Positions 26,945 through 34,747 of a stretch of DNA of 64,000 bases are shown here, piece after piece. The DNA is from a candidate division TM6 bacterium GW2011_GWF2_43_87 (GTDB taxonomy: Bacteria > Babelota > Babeliae > Babelales > Babelaceae). A program made the position numbers and the translations under genes. Every line of letters begins with the position of its first letter. Positions within the stretch are counted from its first letter, which is position 1. A model generated the notes under the pieces. The model was not told the DNA's origin and searched no databases. It was given only the letters and a program-made list of their open reading frames with translations. The stretch spans positions 124,001 through 188,000 of the forward strand of contig LCGZ01000001.1 of the NCBI GenBank assembly GCA_001000065.1. Reading direction: 5' to 3'.

Positions 26945-28828
26945 TTACACCCGTGCAGAAAGCAGGGTTATCGAATTAACATCACTCTCCGATGCAGGGC
27001 ATCCTGAATAACGATTAACCCGAATGCGTTTAAGCTGCGGGTCAAAGTAAAACGCCTTGGACGGATCTTCTATATGCCCATTAAAATCAAGCCAAATAGG
27101 CAACGCATGCCACATGGAGAAAATTTTGTGCTCCATCGATTTGTTATCATCTCGGCCCAAACAGACAACACTCGTATGCGTTGGCGTTACACCAGCAAAC
27201 CAGCAGGTGCGGTTATCATTGGTCGTCCCAGTCTTTCCTGCCACATCTCCTTGAATCCACCGGTCTGGCATACGGTCTCTAAGATGATCACCTACTATCC
27301 GCAAAGCCTGCAACAACTCACTGCTAACAGCCCACGAAAGAACCTGTTCACTGCGCGGATAATGCTTCAATTCCTTCTGCCCTCCTTCATTTTTAACCCA
27401 TTCAATGAAATAGGGTTCAGTGTAAACACCACGATTTGCAAACAGATTAAACAGCGCAGCCGCCTGCAACGGCGAACATTCCGTACAGCCAAGCGCTAAA
27501 GAAGGGTAAGGCATAAAGGGCCCGGGCAACTGAAGTCTTCGCGCACAGGCGATAATCTTTTCAACCCCCATCTCAAGAAGTAATTTCACCGGAATAATAT
27601 TATTGGAAAGAGAAAGCGCGTGCGCAAGCGTAACCGTACCCTCAAATTCACGGGTTACGTTCTGAGGAGCCCAATTACCAATAGCAACTAACGGCTCGTC
27701 TACCGCAGTATCAGAAAATTCTTTCCCCTGCTCAAGAGCTACTGCATAAACAACCGGCTTAAACATAGACCCCATCTGACGAACCGCCTGCGTCACGCGA
27801 TTAAACTGGGAGACTCCATAGTCATATCCACCGATCAACGCCTTAATCGCAGCCGTTCCATTGTCCAAACAGACAAGCGCTCCATCTAATTTTGGCTCAA
27901 CTGAACGCAATCGCTCAATATGACGCTTAAACGTATGCTCTGCCTCTAACTGCGCCTTACGATTTAACGTTGTTTGAACTATCAATCCACCAGTATAGAG
28001 AGTGTTGCGACCAAATTTTTCTTCAAGCTGTCGCCGAATCATCTCACGAAGATAGGGTGCTATAGCTTCCTTAGAATCACGCTTTAAGCCCACCGGCCCC
28101 TTACTTGACTCATCGCATACCTTCTGAGAAATAAAGCCACACGAAAGCATACATTTTAATACTATGTTTCTACGCTCAAGAGCAAGCCGCTCGCAATACA
28201 GAGGAGAATACCGTTGCGGAGATGGCAAAATGCCCGCAAGCAATGCAGCCTGACCAACGGTTAAGTTGCGTACAGAGACTTTCCAAAAACGCTGTGCCGC
28301 AGCCTGGATTCCATAAATCCCCGCTCCAAAGTAAACATGATTTAGGTAGGCTTCTAAAATCTGCTCTTTTGAAAACTGCTGCTCAATAAGAATAGACAAA
28401 AGCTGTTCACGCACCTTGCGCCAAATCGTCCGCTCATTACTAACAAAGAAAACTCGCACCAGCTGCTGCGTTATAGTACTGGCACCCTGCACATACCGCA
28501 AATGACGTATATTGGTTATTAATGAACGCAAAACCCCTCGCACCGATATGCCATGGTGAACAAAAAATTGATGATCCTCCGCCGCAAGAAACGCTTTAAC
28601 CACATGGTCCGGCAATTCAGAAAGCGCTATAGGCTCACGTTTATCAAGCTGAAACCGCGCCCATTCAACGCCCTCATCGTCCAAAAGTATACTAGGACGA
28701 CCAGGAGTACTCTGTTCAAGAGCCGAAAGATCCAGCCAGCGATTGGTCATAAAAAAGAACGCAAAGCCACACAAAAGCCCTGTCACAGAAAAAATTACAA
28801 GAAAAAAGAGCGTCCTTATGCGCATCAT
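26945..28828 (-). CDS. Class A penicillin-binding protein (PBP1a type)
   Basis: Polymerises and cross-links peptidoglycan in the periplasm. The 627-residue protein has an N-terminal membrane anchor (residues 5-27), a glycosyltransferase domain with EDHQFF and GASTITQQLVR, and a transpeptidase domain with all three catalytic motifs: GSMFKP (SxxK), SNN, and KTGTT. No large extra domains are present. With murC, murG, uppS, glmU and mreB in the window, it shows that this organism makes a cell wall. A terminator is shared with the convergent neighbour. Confidence 0.95.
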   Translation of the reverse strand: MMRIRTLFFLVIFSVTGLLCGFAFFFMTNRWLDLSALEQSTPGRPSILLDDEGVEWARFQLDKREPIALSELPDHVVKAFLAAEDHQFFVHHGISVRGVLRSLITNIRHLRYVQGASTITQQLVRVFFVSNERTIWRKVREQLLSILIEQQFSKEQILEAYLNHVYFGAGIYGIQAAAQRFWKVSVRNLTVGQAALLAGILPSPQRYSPLYCERLALERRNIVLKCMLSCGFISQKVCDESSKGPVGLKRDSKEAIAPYLREMIRRQLEEKFGRNTLYTGGLIVQTTLNRKAQLEAEHTFKRHIERLRSVEPKLDGALVCLDNGTAAIKALIGGYDYGVSQFNRVTQAVRQMGSMFKPVVYAVALEQGKEFSDTAVDEPLVAIGNWAPQNVTREFEGTVTLAHALSLSNNIIPVKLLLEMGVEKIIACARRLQLPGPFMPYPSLALGCTECSPLQAAALFNLFANRGVYTEPYFIEWVKNEGGQKELKHYPRSEQVLSWAVSSELLQALRIVGDHLRDRMPDRWIQGDVAGKTGTTNDNRTCWFAGVTPTHTSVVCLGRDDNKSMEHKIFSMWHALPIWLDFNGHIEDPSKAFYFDPQLKRIRVNRYSGCPASESDVNSITLLSARV

Positions 28829-28897
28829 GGTACTATACAGTTTAGGAGTGGTAAGTTGTTTAACAATAAGTAGTATACCATAGCGAGTTATGCTTTT

Positions 28898-29314
28898 ATG
28901 CGCCGACTTCTTTTTTACGTCTATTTTTTATGCGCCTTATTAATTGAAATAATAGGGATAGGCCTCTGTGGATCGTGGCATCTCTACCTAGTCAAAATAG
29001 GTTTTTTTATTTTTCTAATTTCAGGACAAATGGGACTCACGCGCCTAGTATTTGCACTATTTGCCATCGCACTCAGCGCCCTAGTTCAAGGCCAGCTCTC
29101 CGGCGAAGTTATACTATACCATCTTGGCTGCGCCCTGCTATGGGGGCCCTTAGACCGCATTGTAGTTAGAGACGCCTTTGCGCACAGCGTTGCGGCCTCA
29201 TTATTTATGACCGGCTCACTCTTAGTAGATAAAAATTTACTCTGGACACCCACCTCTGCGATTCTTAATATCTTATTAATACCATTTCTGGTACAATTAA
29301 GATGCAAGGTATGA
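28898..29314 (+). CDS. Small polytopic membrane protein upstream of the RNase P RNA gene
   Basis: 138 residues with four or five hydrophobic segments (from LLFYVYFLCALLIEIIGIGL to the C-terminal ILNILLIPFLVQL). The size and layout recall MreD, but no MreD signature is convincing, and mreB lies 20 kb away. Start ATG 28898 has no clear ribosome binding site. The last 14 bp (29301-29314) coincide with the 5' strand of helix P1 of the RNase P RNA. It is divergent from the PBP gene 69 bp away. Confidence 0.6.
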   Translation: MRRLLFYVYFLCALLIEIIGIGLCGSWHLYLVKIGFFIFLISGQMGLTRLVFALFAIALSALVQGQLSGEVILYHLGCALLWGPLDRIVVRDAFAHSVAASLFMTGSLLVDKNLLWTPTSAILNILLIPFLVQLRCKV

Positions 29315-29687
29315 AGGGCGACCGCGGAACGCGTTACGTGTTTCGAGGAAAGTCCGGACTCCTAACGAAAGGGGTACCTGGGCGTAATGTCCCAGGGGGG
29401 CGTAAGTCCATGGAAAGTGCCACAGAAAATTACCGCCTCTGCAGGCCTTAGGGCTGTAGAGGTAAGGGTGAAAACGTGCGGTAAGAGCGCACGACAGCGT
29501 GCAGTAATGTACGATGGGGGCAAACCCTGCCCGGAGCAAGGCCAAACAACGTGTACGGTTATTTCGTTCCGCCCTTTTCCTTCGGGAAAACGGGAATAAA
29601 CACGTGGGTAGGCTGCTTAGACACATGGTTGCTAGACATTCCCTTTGGGGGATGTTACAGAATCCGGCTTACTGAGTACCTTGCATC
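29301..29687 (+). ncRNA. rnpB: RNase P RNA, bacterial class A
   Basis: The catalytic RNA that trims the 5' leader of tRNA precursors. Conserved regions appear in order: GAGGAAAGTCCGGACTCC near the 5' end, CACAGAAA (~29421), GGTGAAAACGTGCGGTAAGAGC, the P15-region GGGGGCAAACCCTGCCCGG, GAGCAAGGCCAAA, TAGGCTGCTTAGA, and ACAGAATCCGGCTTA near the 3' end. GATGCAAGGTA (29301-29311) and TACCTTGCATC (29677-29687) close helix P1, which fixes both ends. Length 387 nt is typical. No clear terminator separates it from the PASTA gene. Confidence 0.97.
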
Positions 29688-29724
29688 TATTTTTGATGTT
29701 CGTTTCCCCTTGAGGGTTTTAATC

Positions 29725-30405
29725 ATGAAAACAGCTCTTTTATTCACACCATTTCTTTTTTTCTTGCTGGGTTTTTACGGCGCTTCCCTTTTAGTGCGCC
29801 AAACGCCCTTTGAAACACCAAATCTCGTAGGTCTTCCCTTATCAGAGGCCGTTGCTCTTCTATCCGCAAAAGAATTAAACGCTCGCATTTTGGCACAAAG
29901 AGAAAAACCCGACGTTGAACCCGGGACCATTATAGATCAAGTACCTCATTCAGGACAACGTATAAAGCCTCATCAGTCAGTATTTTTGGAAGTTGCACAA
30001 CAACCTAAAAAACTATCTGCGCCTCCGTTTATAGGGCTTTCTCTTCTAGATGCCCAGAAGCGTGCAGGGGCCGATCGAATTAGATTAAAAGTATGGACCG
30101 TTCCCGATATAGCTCCGCGCGATACTATCATCGCACAGTCTCCTCGAGCTGAAAAACAGCTTGATGTACCACAGGTAACGCTCTACGTTTCAAAAGGATC
30201 TGTGACAACCTTACGTCTAGTTCCAGATTTTAAAGGGGTTCCTTTATCCTCTGCCGAAGCACACTTAAAAAAAGAAGGAGTTGGAGTCTCTTCGAATACT
30301 TCAGCAGATCGCCTGGCAGAAGAAACTATAGTACTATCTCAAAAACCTCTAGCTGGATCCATTGTTGATCTTAGCAAACCCACTTCCGTCCAATTACAAG
30401 GGTAA
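29725..30405 (+). CDS. Membrane-anchored PASTA-domain protein without kinase
   Basis: 226 residues from ATG 29725, with GAGGG nine bases upstream. The frame stays open further upstream but runs through the RNase P RNA, so earlier starts are rejected. One N-terminal hydrophobic helix (about 5-24) is followed by three PASTA-like units (about 29-91, 97-157, 163-226), each with the pattern P-x-hydrophobic-x-G-(L/V)-x2-x2-A, then a strand and a terminal Q-x-P-x-x-G turn (IIDQVPHSGQ, IIAQSPRAE, VLSQKPLAG). PASTA domains bind muropeptides or lipid II, or stiffen periplasmic stalks. There is no kinase domain here. It may assist the PBP encoded nearby; that link is inference. Confidence 0.85.
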   Translation: MKTALLFTPFLFFLLGFYGASLLVRQTPFETPNLVGLPLSEAVALLSAKELNARILAQREKPDVEPGTIIDQVPHSGQRIKPHQSVFLEVAQQPKKLSAPPFIGLSLLDAQKRAGADRIRLKVWTVPDIAPRDTIIAQSPRAEKQLDVPQVTLYVSKGSVTTLRLVPDFKGVPLSSAEAHLKKEGVGVSSNTSADRLAEETIVLSQKPLAGSIVDLSKPTSVQLQG

Positions 30406-30504
30406 GACGCGACGCATCTAACCCGTTCATTGTATAACAACTCGACTTACTCTATACAAGCTTCTTGCCACGCCCTAAGAACATAGTTAATTGTTTATAA
30501 TCAA

Positions 30505-31473
30505 TCAACCGCGTAGCACATCAAGAATTTGGCTAACACTAGCCTTTTTAAAAATAACATTATATAAGGCAAAACAGAGAGACAACTCGATATTCAGGCG
30601 CTGTGCCAAAGCGCAAACACTCACAAGTGTATTAATGCCTTCGGCCGTCGAAATACCAGATGCAAGAACCATTTTAAGCTCTTTCCCGGCACCCAACTGC
30701 ACTCCTGCTTGCATATTCCGACTCTGCTCACTAAAACAGGTCAGCATAATGTCACCAAGACCAGCAGGGCCATATAACGATTGAGCATGCCCAGCGACCG
30801 CACCCAAAAGAACCTCAAGTTCACGAAGCGATTTCAGCACAAAAAAGACCTGAGTATTACATCCAAAACCAGCGCCCTTTAAAAACCCTGCCCCCAACGC
30901 AAAGATATTTTTAAACGCGCCCGCTACCTGAATACCACTCAAATCGTCCGAAAGTTCACACTTTAAAAACTTACTTTCAACTAGTTTTTGCACCAATGCC
31001 CCAACCGCTTCATCCTCTGCCGCTAATGCCACAACTGTCAGCTGCTTTTGCGCTACGTCTAATGCAAAACTAGGACCAGAAATAGCAGCACAAACTGTCG
31101 TCGAACCTAGGACATCCCGAATTAAATCTGTGGGAAAGAAAAGAGAACCCGATTCTATTCCCTTACTTAGAGATACCCAAATATGATCAGCTCGAGCAAA
31201 GGGCTTACAGGAGGTCAATACACTTCTTACATGAGATACAGGAACGGCCTGAAAAACAACATCGTTCTCAAGCGCCTCTTCAACTTCGGTTATAGCCGTA
31301 ATAGACATAGGCAACTTCACGCCGGGCAAAAAAGTGGCATTCTCACGATCAAGCGTTATAGACCGCTCAACATCCTGGTTAAAACACCAGAGAAGAACCT
31401 TGTGCTTATTATGCGCTAATAACGCTGCACACGCCGTTCCCCACGCCCCATCACCTAAAACCGTTACGTTCAT
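30505..31473 (-). CDS. gpsA: Glycerol-3-phosphate dehydrogenase (NAD(P)+)
   Basis: Reduces dihydroxyacetone phosphate to sn-glycerol-3-phosphate, the backbone of phospholipids. 322 residues with the nucleotide-binding GDGAWGTACA at the N-terminus, SLSKGIE, AISGPSFA, the catalytic Lys region GAFKNIFALGAG and a C-terminal GPAGLGDIMLTC block. The ATG overlaps the uppS stop in ATGA (31470-31473), with gpsA as the first gene and uppS downstream. Confidence 0.95.
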   Translation of the reverse strand: MNVTVLGDGAWGTACAALLAHNKHKVLLWCFNQDVERSITLDRENATFLPGVKLPMSITAITEVEEALENDVVFQAVPVSHVRSVLTSCKPFARADHIWVSLSKGIESGSLFFPTDLIRDVLGSTTVCAAISGPSFALDVAQKQLTVVALAAEDEAVGALVQKLVESKFLKCELSDDLSGIQVAGAFKNIFALGAGFLKGAGFGCNTQVFFVLKSLRELEVLLGAVAGHAQSLYGPAGLGDIMLTCFSEQSRNMQAGVQLGAGKELKMVLASGISTAEGINTLVSVCALAQRLNIELSLCFALYNVIFKKASVSQILDVLRG

Positions 31474-32309
31474 TTCCCAAAATTCCTTTGCCGCTTCATG
31501 TAATCTTCTACCACCTTTTTCAAATCATTATATGTAATCGCAGGCCAATAGGTATCCACAAAAAGAAGCTCACTATACGCAGACTGCCATGGCATAAAAT
31601 TACTCAACCGCTGCTCCCCTCCCGTTCTGACCACAAGATCTGGGGCCGGAACGCCCGCCATCCAAATGTAGTCGTCAATCGTCTTTGTAGAAACATCTCC
31701 AGGCTTTAGATCACCCGACTGAACTTTTTTGGCAATCTCTTGAACCGCCGCAACGATCTCCTGCTTGCCCCCATAACAGAACAAAATATTTAGGAGAAGT
31801 TTGGTACCATCGGCCGTCTTGCGCTCGTAGCTTTCAATTGTTTCACAAAGAGAAGATGGAAATTGCGATCGATCTCCCACAAACTTTATTCGAACACCTT
31901 TTGTAAGCAATTCCTGCATTTCTTCTTCCTCTAGACCCGCTGCGATTATTGCAAACAGGTGCTCTAGCTCTTCAGGAGAACGTTTAAAATTTTCTAAAGA
32001 AAATGCATATAAAGAAAGATAAGGGATTTCTTGATCAATACAAAAACGGACAGATGTCTTTACTGGTTTAGTTCCACTTTCATGTCCCTCCCACGCCTTC
32101 ATACCCCGCTCTTTGGCCCATCGACGATTACCATCCATAATAAGAGCTAAATGAGTAATCGTATGGTCAATCTTTTGCACAGGCTGCACAGATTCAATCG
32201 GCTTTACAGGCGCATGGCCAGAACTCCAACGTTCTTTTAGAGTCCACGCACTAAGTACCATGACAAAAAAAGCCACAACCACGAGAAAAAGCTTTTTTCT
32301 CACTCTCAT
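31470..32309 (-). CDS. uppS: Isoprenyl (undecaprenyl) diphosphate synthase with N-terminal hydrophobic anchor
   Basis: Cis-prenyltransferase making the C55 carrier lipid for the wall. The catalytic domain begins at about residue 52 with HLALIMDGNRRWAKERG, and has YAFSLENFKRS, NILFCYGGKQEI, and the C-terminal DLVVRTGGEQRLSNFMPWQS and ELLFVDTYWP. It is 279 residues, about 30-40 longer than usual at the N-terminus. The extra part starts RVRKK and contains a ~17-residue hydrophobic stretch (LFLVVVAFFVMVLSAW). ATG 32309 has an ideal AGGAG site, so the extension looks real. It is 5'-overlapped by nothing and its stop couples to gpsA's start only in sequence: in the transcript uppS comes first. Confidence 0.93.
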   Translation of the reverse strand: MRVRKKLFLVVVAFFVMVLSAWTLKERWSSGHAPVKPIESVQPVQKIDHTITHLALIMDGNRRWAKERGMKAWEGHESGTKPVKTSVRFCIDQEIPYLSLYAFSLENFKRSPEELEHLFAIIAAGLEEEEMQELLTKGVRIKFVGDRSQFPSSLCETIESYERKTADGTKLLLNILFCYGGKQEIVAAVQEIAKKVQSGDLKPGDVSTKTIDDYIWMAGVPAPDLVVRTGGEQRLSNFMPWQSAYSELLFVDTYWPAITYNDLKKVVEDYMKRQRNFGK

Positions 32310-32654
32310 AATGCTCCTGAAGTTTTATTGGTCACATGAGTTAAGACAAGTAACGTGACAAGCGTTTTATCTATCCCAAAGCCAAAACTCTTGTCATCCT
32401 ATTTTTCAAACAACATCTTATGGAAAAAGAATCACTGTATTGTTTAAAATACCACAAAGTTCGATCTTCTAGAATGAGAAATTTAAAAGCTTTGCCACGA
32501 ACACAAAAGAGTCTCACTGCAAATTGATTTGCCCACGCCTATAAACAGATAAACATTTGACACGCCAAACCGCAAAACGCTATAGTATCTTATAGCTATC
32601 TGGCCTCAAATTTCGGCCTTATTAAAAACTATTTTCAAGAAATGGACCTCCCCG
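32310..32654. other. 345-bp divergent spacer holding one promoter
   Basis: Apart from the promoter at 32557-32586 and a small GGCC-loop-GGCC hairpin in the leader after it, I see no coding frame, RNA gene or repeat here. Confidence 0.5.
32557..32586 (+). promoter_or_regulatory. Strong sigma70-type promoter for the exported HAD-like gene
   Basis: A consensus TTGACA (32557-32562) and TATAGT (32581-32586) are 18 bp apart, about 69 bp upstream of the ATG at 32655. Confidence 0.75.
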
Positions 32655-33497
32655 ATGACCAAAATGCTCTGGTTACTTCTTCTTGTCCCCCTTAGCCTCT
32701 GCGCAAAAGAAAAACCTATCCAGGACGACAAGATCTCGGCAGACCCCATCATCCCACAAACAACTCTAGAAAAACAGTCAGAGCAAGCCCAAAAAATACG
32801 CTCCGTTGGTATTGCCTTTGATTTACACGGCGTCCTCTTTAAATTCGATTATGGAGGCGCTGTCTCCTTAGCCCTATCCTATGGAACCGTAGTGACGCTA
32901 GTACAGCGCATGTTTGGATTTAAAGGACTTTTAATAAGCCTAGCCCCTGTCCTACTACCTTTAACATATGGCAGCCTCAGGTATGGATGGTTCTTTCTGA
33001 AGCACGGCTTTGTACCCACTGTTGAGCACCATATCTTTGGCGGCCCTGGTATAACCATGTGGACCTTAAGAAAAGTTTGGCTCTGGCTAGCGAGCCTCTA
33101 TCTTCCACGAACCAACCTTATCAACCTAGTATGGCGCTTAAAACATCGAGGTTATAAAATTATTCTCGCTTCCAATGTCGGGCCCGAGGCTCTTGAAGAA
33201 TTGAGAAAATACTATCCAGAATCCTTTTCACGCGATGGTCACGAGCTGTTTGATGGTATTTGGCAACCATGCCATGATACCGACTGGAAAACAAAACCTC
33301 ACCAGGACTTCTTTATCGAATTAAAAAAAGAATGCCTTCTAAAATGGCCTGATATACAAGAGCTTTTGTTTATTGACAATCGAAAAAGGAACCTCAAAAG
33401 CGCTATTAGGTCGGATACTCAACCTTTTTACACACCCATTTTATTCTCTGGAACGGCAAAGTTGGAAAAAGATCTAAAAACTTTAAAAATTATGTAA
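32655..33497 (+). CDS. Exported HAD-superfamily hydrolase-like protein
   Basis: 280 residues. Signal peptide at 1-17 (MLWLLLLVPLSLCA). HAD motifs are recognisable: motif I FDLHGVLF with Asp56 (His58 replaces the usual second Asp), motif II ASN (IILASNVG), motif III Lys in KTKPHQDFF, and motif IV FIDNRKRN. A hydrophobic cap-like insert with a long aromatic helix lies between motifs I and II. HAD enzymes are mostly phosphatases; loss of the second Asp leaves activity uncertain. Its export puts it in the periplasm or host. It is driven by a near-consensus promoter. A weak A/T stem follows the stop. Confidence 0.72.
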   Translation: MTKMLWLLLLVPLSLCAKEKPIQDDKISADPIIPQTTLEKQSEQAQKIRSVGIAFDLHGVLFKFDYGGAVSLALSYGTVVTLVQRMFGFKGLLISLAPVLLPLTYGSLRYGWFFLKHGFVPTVEHHIFGGPGITMWTLRKVWLWLASLYLPRTNLINLVWRLKHRGYKIILASNVGPEALEELRKYYPESFSRDGHELFDGIWQPCHDTDWKTKPHQDFFIELKKECLLKWPDIQELLFIDNRKRNLKSAIRSDTQPFYTPILFSGTAKLEKDLKTLKIM

Positions 33498-33515
33498 AAA
33501 AGTTTTGCTTTTTTA
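33496..33515 (+). terminator. Weak A/T-stem terminator candidate
   Basis: AAAAAAG and CTTTTTT pair around TTTTG just after the stop at 33497. Only one G-C pair supports it, so efficiency is doubtful. Confidence 0.3.
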
Positions 33516-33568
33516 TGAAAATGATCTAACATAATAGAGCATTTGAGAGTAATGATTGATTGATATGA

Positions 33569-33616
33569 CCTCCATTTCCCCTGTCTTGGACTGTTCTAGT
33601 CCGGATGGGGGTTTTT
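33569..33616 (+). terminator. Hairpin with T-run before the NAPE-PLD-like gene
   Basis: CCTCCAT (33569-33575) pairs with ATGGGGG (33605-33611) around an inner GGACT-GTTCT-AGTCC hairpin, followed by TTTTT. It may terminate the HAD transcript or act as an attenuator in the leader of the next gene, whose ribosome binding site lies just after it. Confidence 0.5.
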
Positions 33617-33641
33617 CATATGGTTTTTGGAGACCCCAAGC

Positions 33642-34736
33642 ATGGCCTTACATCAAAAAACATTCCCTTATCGCGTAAAAGGGCGTTTCTTAAACAATCC
33701 TGGCGAAGAACACATTGGATTTTCCGATCCAATACAAATGTGTGTCAGAGCTCTCTTCCAACGCAACAATGGAATCGAAGAACTCAAAGAATCCTGGACT
33801 ACTACCTGTGATCTAGACAGTCTTTCGTCACCCCATAGAAGTCCTCGCATAGTATGGATTGGGCACTCAACTTTCTTAATTAAAATGTCAGACTTTACGA
33901 TTTTGACTGATCCTATACTAGGATCACCCTCAAAAATCTTCTTCCCACGGCTAACATCGCCCGGGATAGAGCCTGAAAAGCTACCACGCATCGATGCTGT
34001 ACTAATTTCACACAACCACCCCGACCATCTCGACCTTCCAAGCCTACAGTTAATACAACGCAAAAATCCTGCGGTAGCTCTATTTGTACCATGGGGCGAT
34101 AAGCACTGGCTAACCAAAAAAGGCTTCAAAAACGTATCCGAATACATGTGGTGGGATGAAATACCCCTATCTCTGGGAAGTGACGTGGCCCCAGTAGAGC
34201 TAACCTTTCTCCCAGCGCAGCATCTAACACGACGTGGTATTTTTGATCGAAACACATCTCTCTGGGGTAGCTGGCTCATCAAACAAAACGATAGAACCGT
34301 TTACTTTGCTGGTGATACGGCCTATGCAAATCATTTCAGGGTGATTGCAAACAATACCCCACCTATAGAAACAGCTCTTATGCCGATAAGCCCTTGTGAA
34401 CCACGGAACCATATGAAAAAAAATCATATCTCGGCAGAAGATGCAGGCGAAGCTTTTCTAGAACTAGGTGCATCTAGGTTTATACCAATGCATTGGGGAA
34501 CCTACCACTTTGGCGAAGATTACCCACTAACCCCTATTCATCGATTGCAAGCTTGGTGGGATTCTCAAAAATCCGCCCTAGCAAACAAACAGCTTGAACT
34601 GCTTAAAATCGGACAGCTATTTACCTGCAACCAAATTACCTCCATTACCTCCATTACCTCCATAATCTCAGAACCTACTGAAATACCGGCACCCATTTTG
34701 CTCGAACAAAAAAACGAGCGAACCCAGTCACTCTAG
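33642..34736 (+). CDS. MBL-fold hydrolase of the NAPE-phospholipase D-like group
   Basis: 364 residues from ATG 33642 with GGAG nine bases upstream; TTG 33627 is a poorer start. It has the metal-binding SHNHPDHLD and later single ligands including HWGTYHFGED, and the layout WIGHSTFLIK-x-DP-(I/L)-GSPSKI at the front, GSWLIK...YFAGDTAY and LMPISPCEPR. This is the pattern of the N-acyl-phosphatidylethanolamine phospholipase D/UlaG-like branch of metallo-beta-lactamases. No signal peptide. If it acts on phospholipids it could remodel its own or the host's membrane. The C-terminus contains a 9-bp tandem repeat giving ITSITSITS. Confidence 0.83.
   Translation: MALHQKTFPYRVKGRFLNNPGEEHIGFSDPIQMCVRALFQRNNGIEELKESWTTTCDLDSLSSPHRSPRIVWIGHSTFLIKMSDFTILTDPILGSPSKIFFPRLTSPGIEPEKLPRIDAVLISHNHPDHLDLPSLQLIQRKNPAVALFVPWGDKHWLTKKGFKNVSEYMWWDEIPLSLGSDVAPVELTFLPAQHLTRRGIFDRNTSLWGSWLIKQNDRTVYFAGDTAYANHFRVIANNTPPIETALMPISPCEPRNHMKKNHISAEDAGEAFLELGASRFIPMHWGTYHFGEDYPLTPIHRLQAWWDSQKSALANKQLELLKIGQLFTCNQITSITSITSIISEPTEIPAPILLEQKNERTQSL
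34635..34661 (+). repeat. 9-bp tandem repeat inside the MBL-fold gene
   Basis: ATTACCTCC occurs three times exactly, in frame, encoding repeated Ile-Thr-Ser near the C-terminus. Loss or gain of a unit would keep the frame. Confidence 0.85.
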
Positions 34737-34747
34737 CACTAGGGACT

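Noticed and set aside
29551-29724. Open frame continuing upstream of the PASTA gene
   Set aside because: It runs through conserved RNase P RNA and adds no signal peptide; the ATG at 29725 has a ribosome binding site and a hydrophobic anchor.
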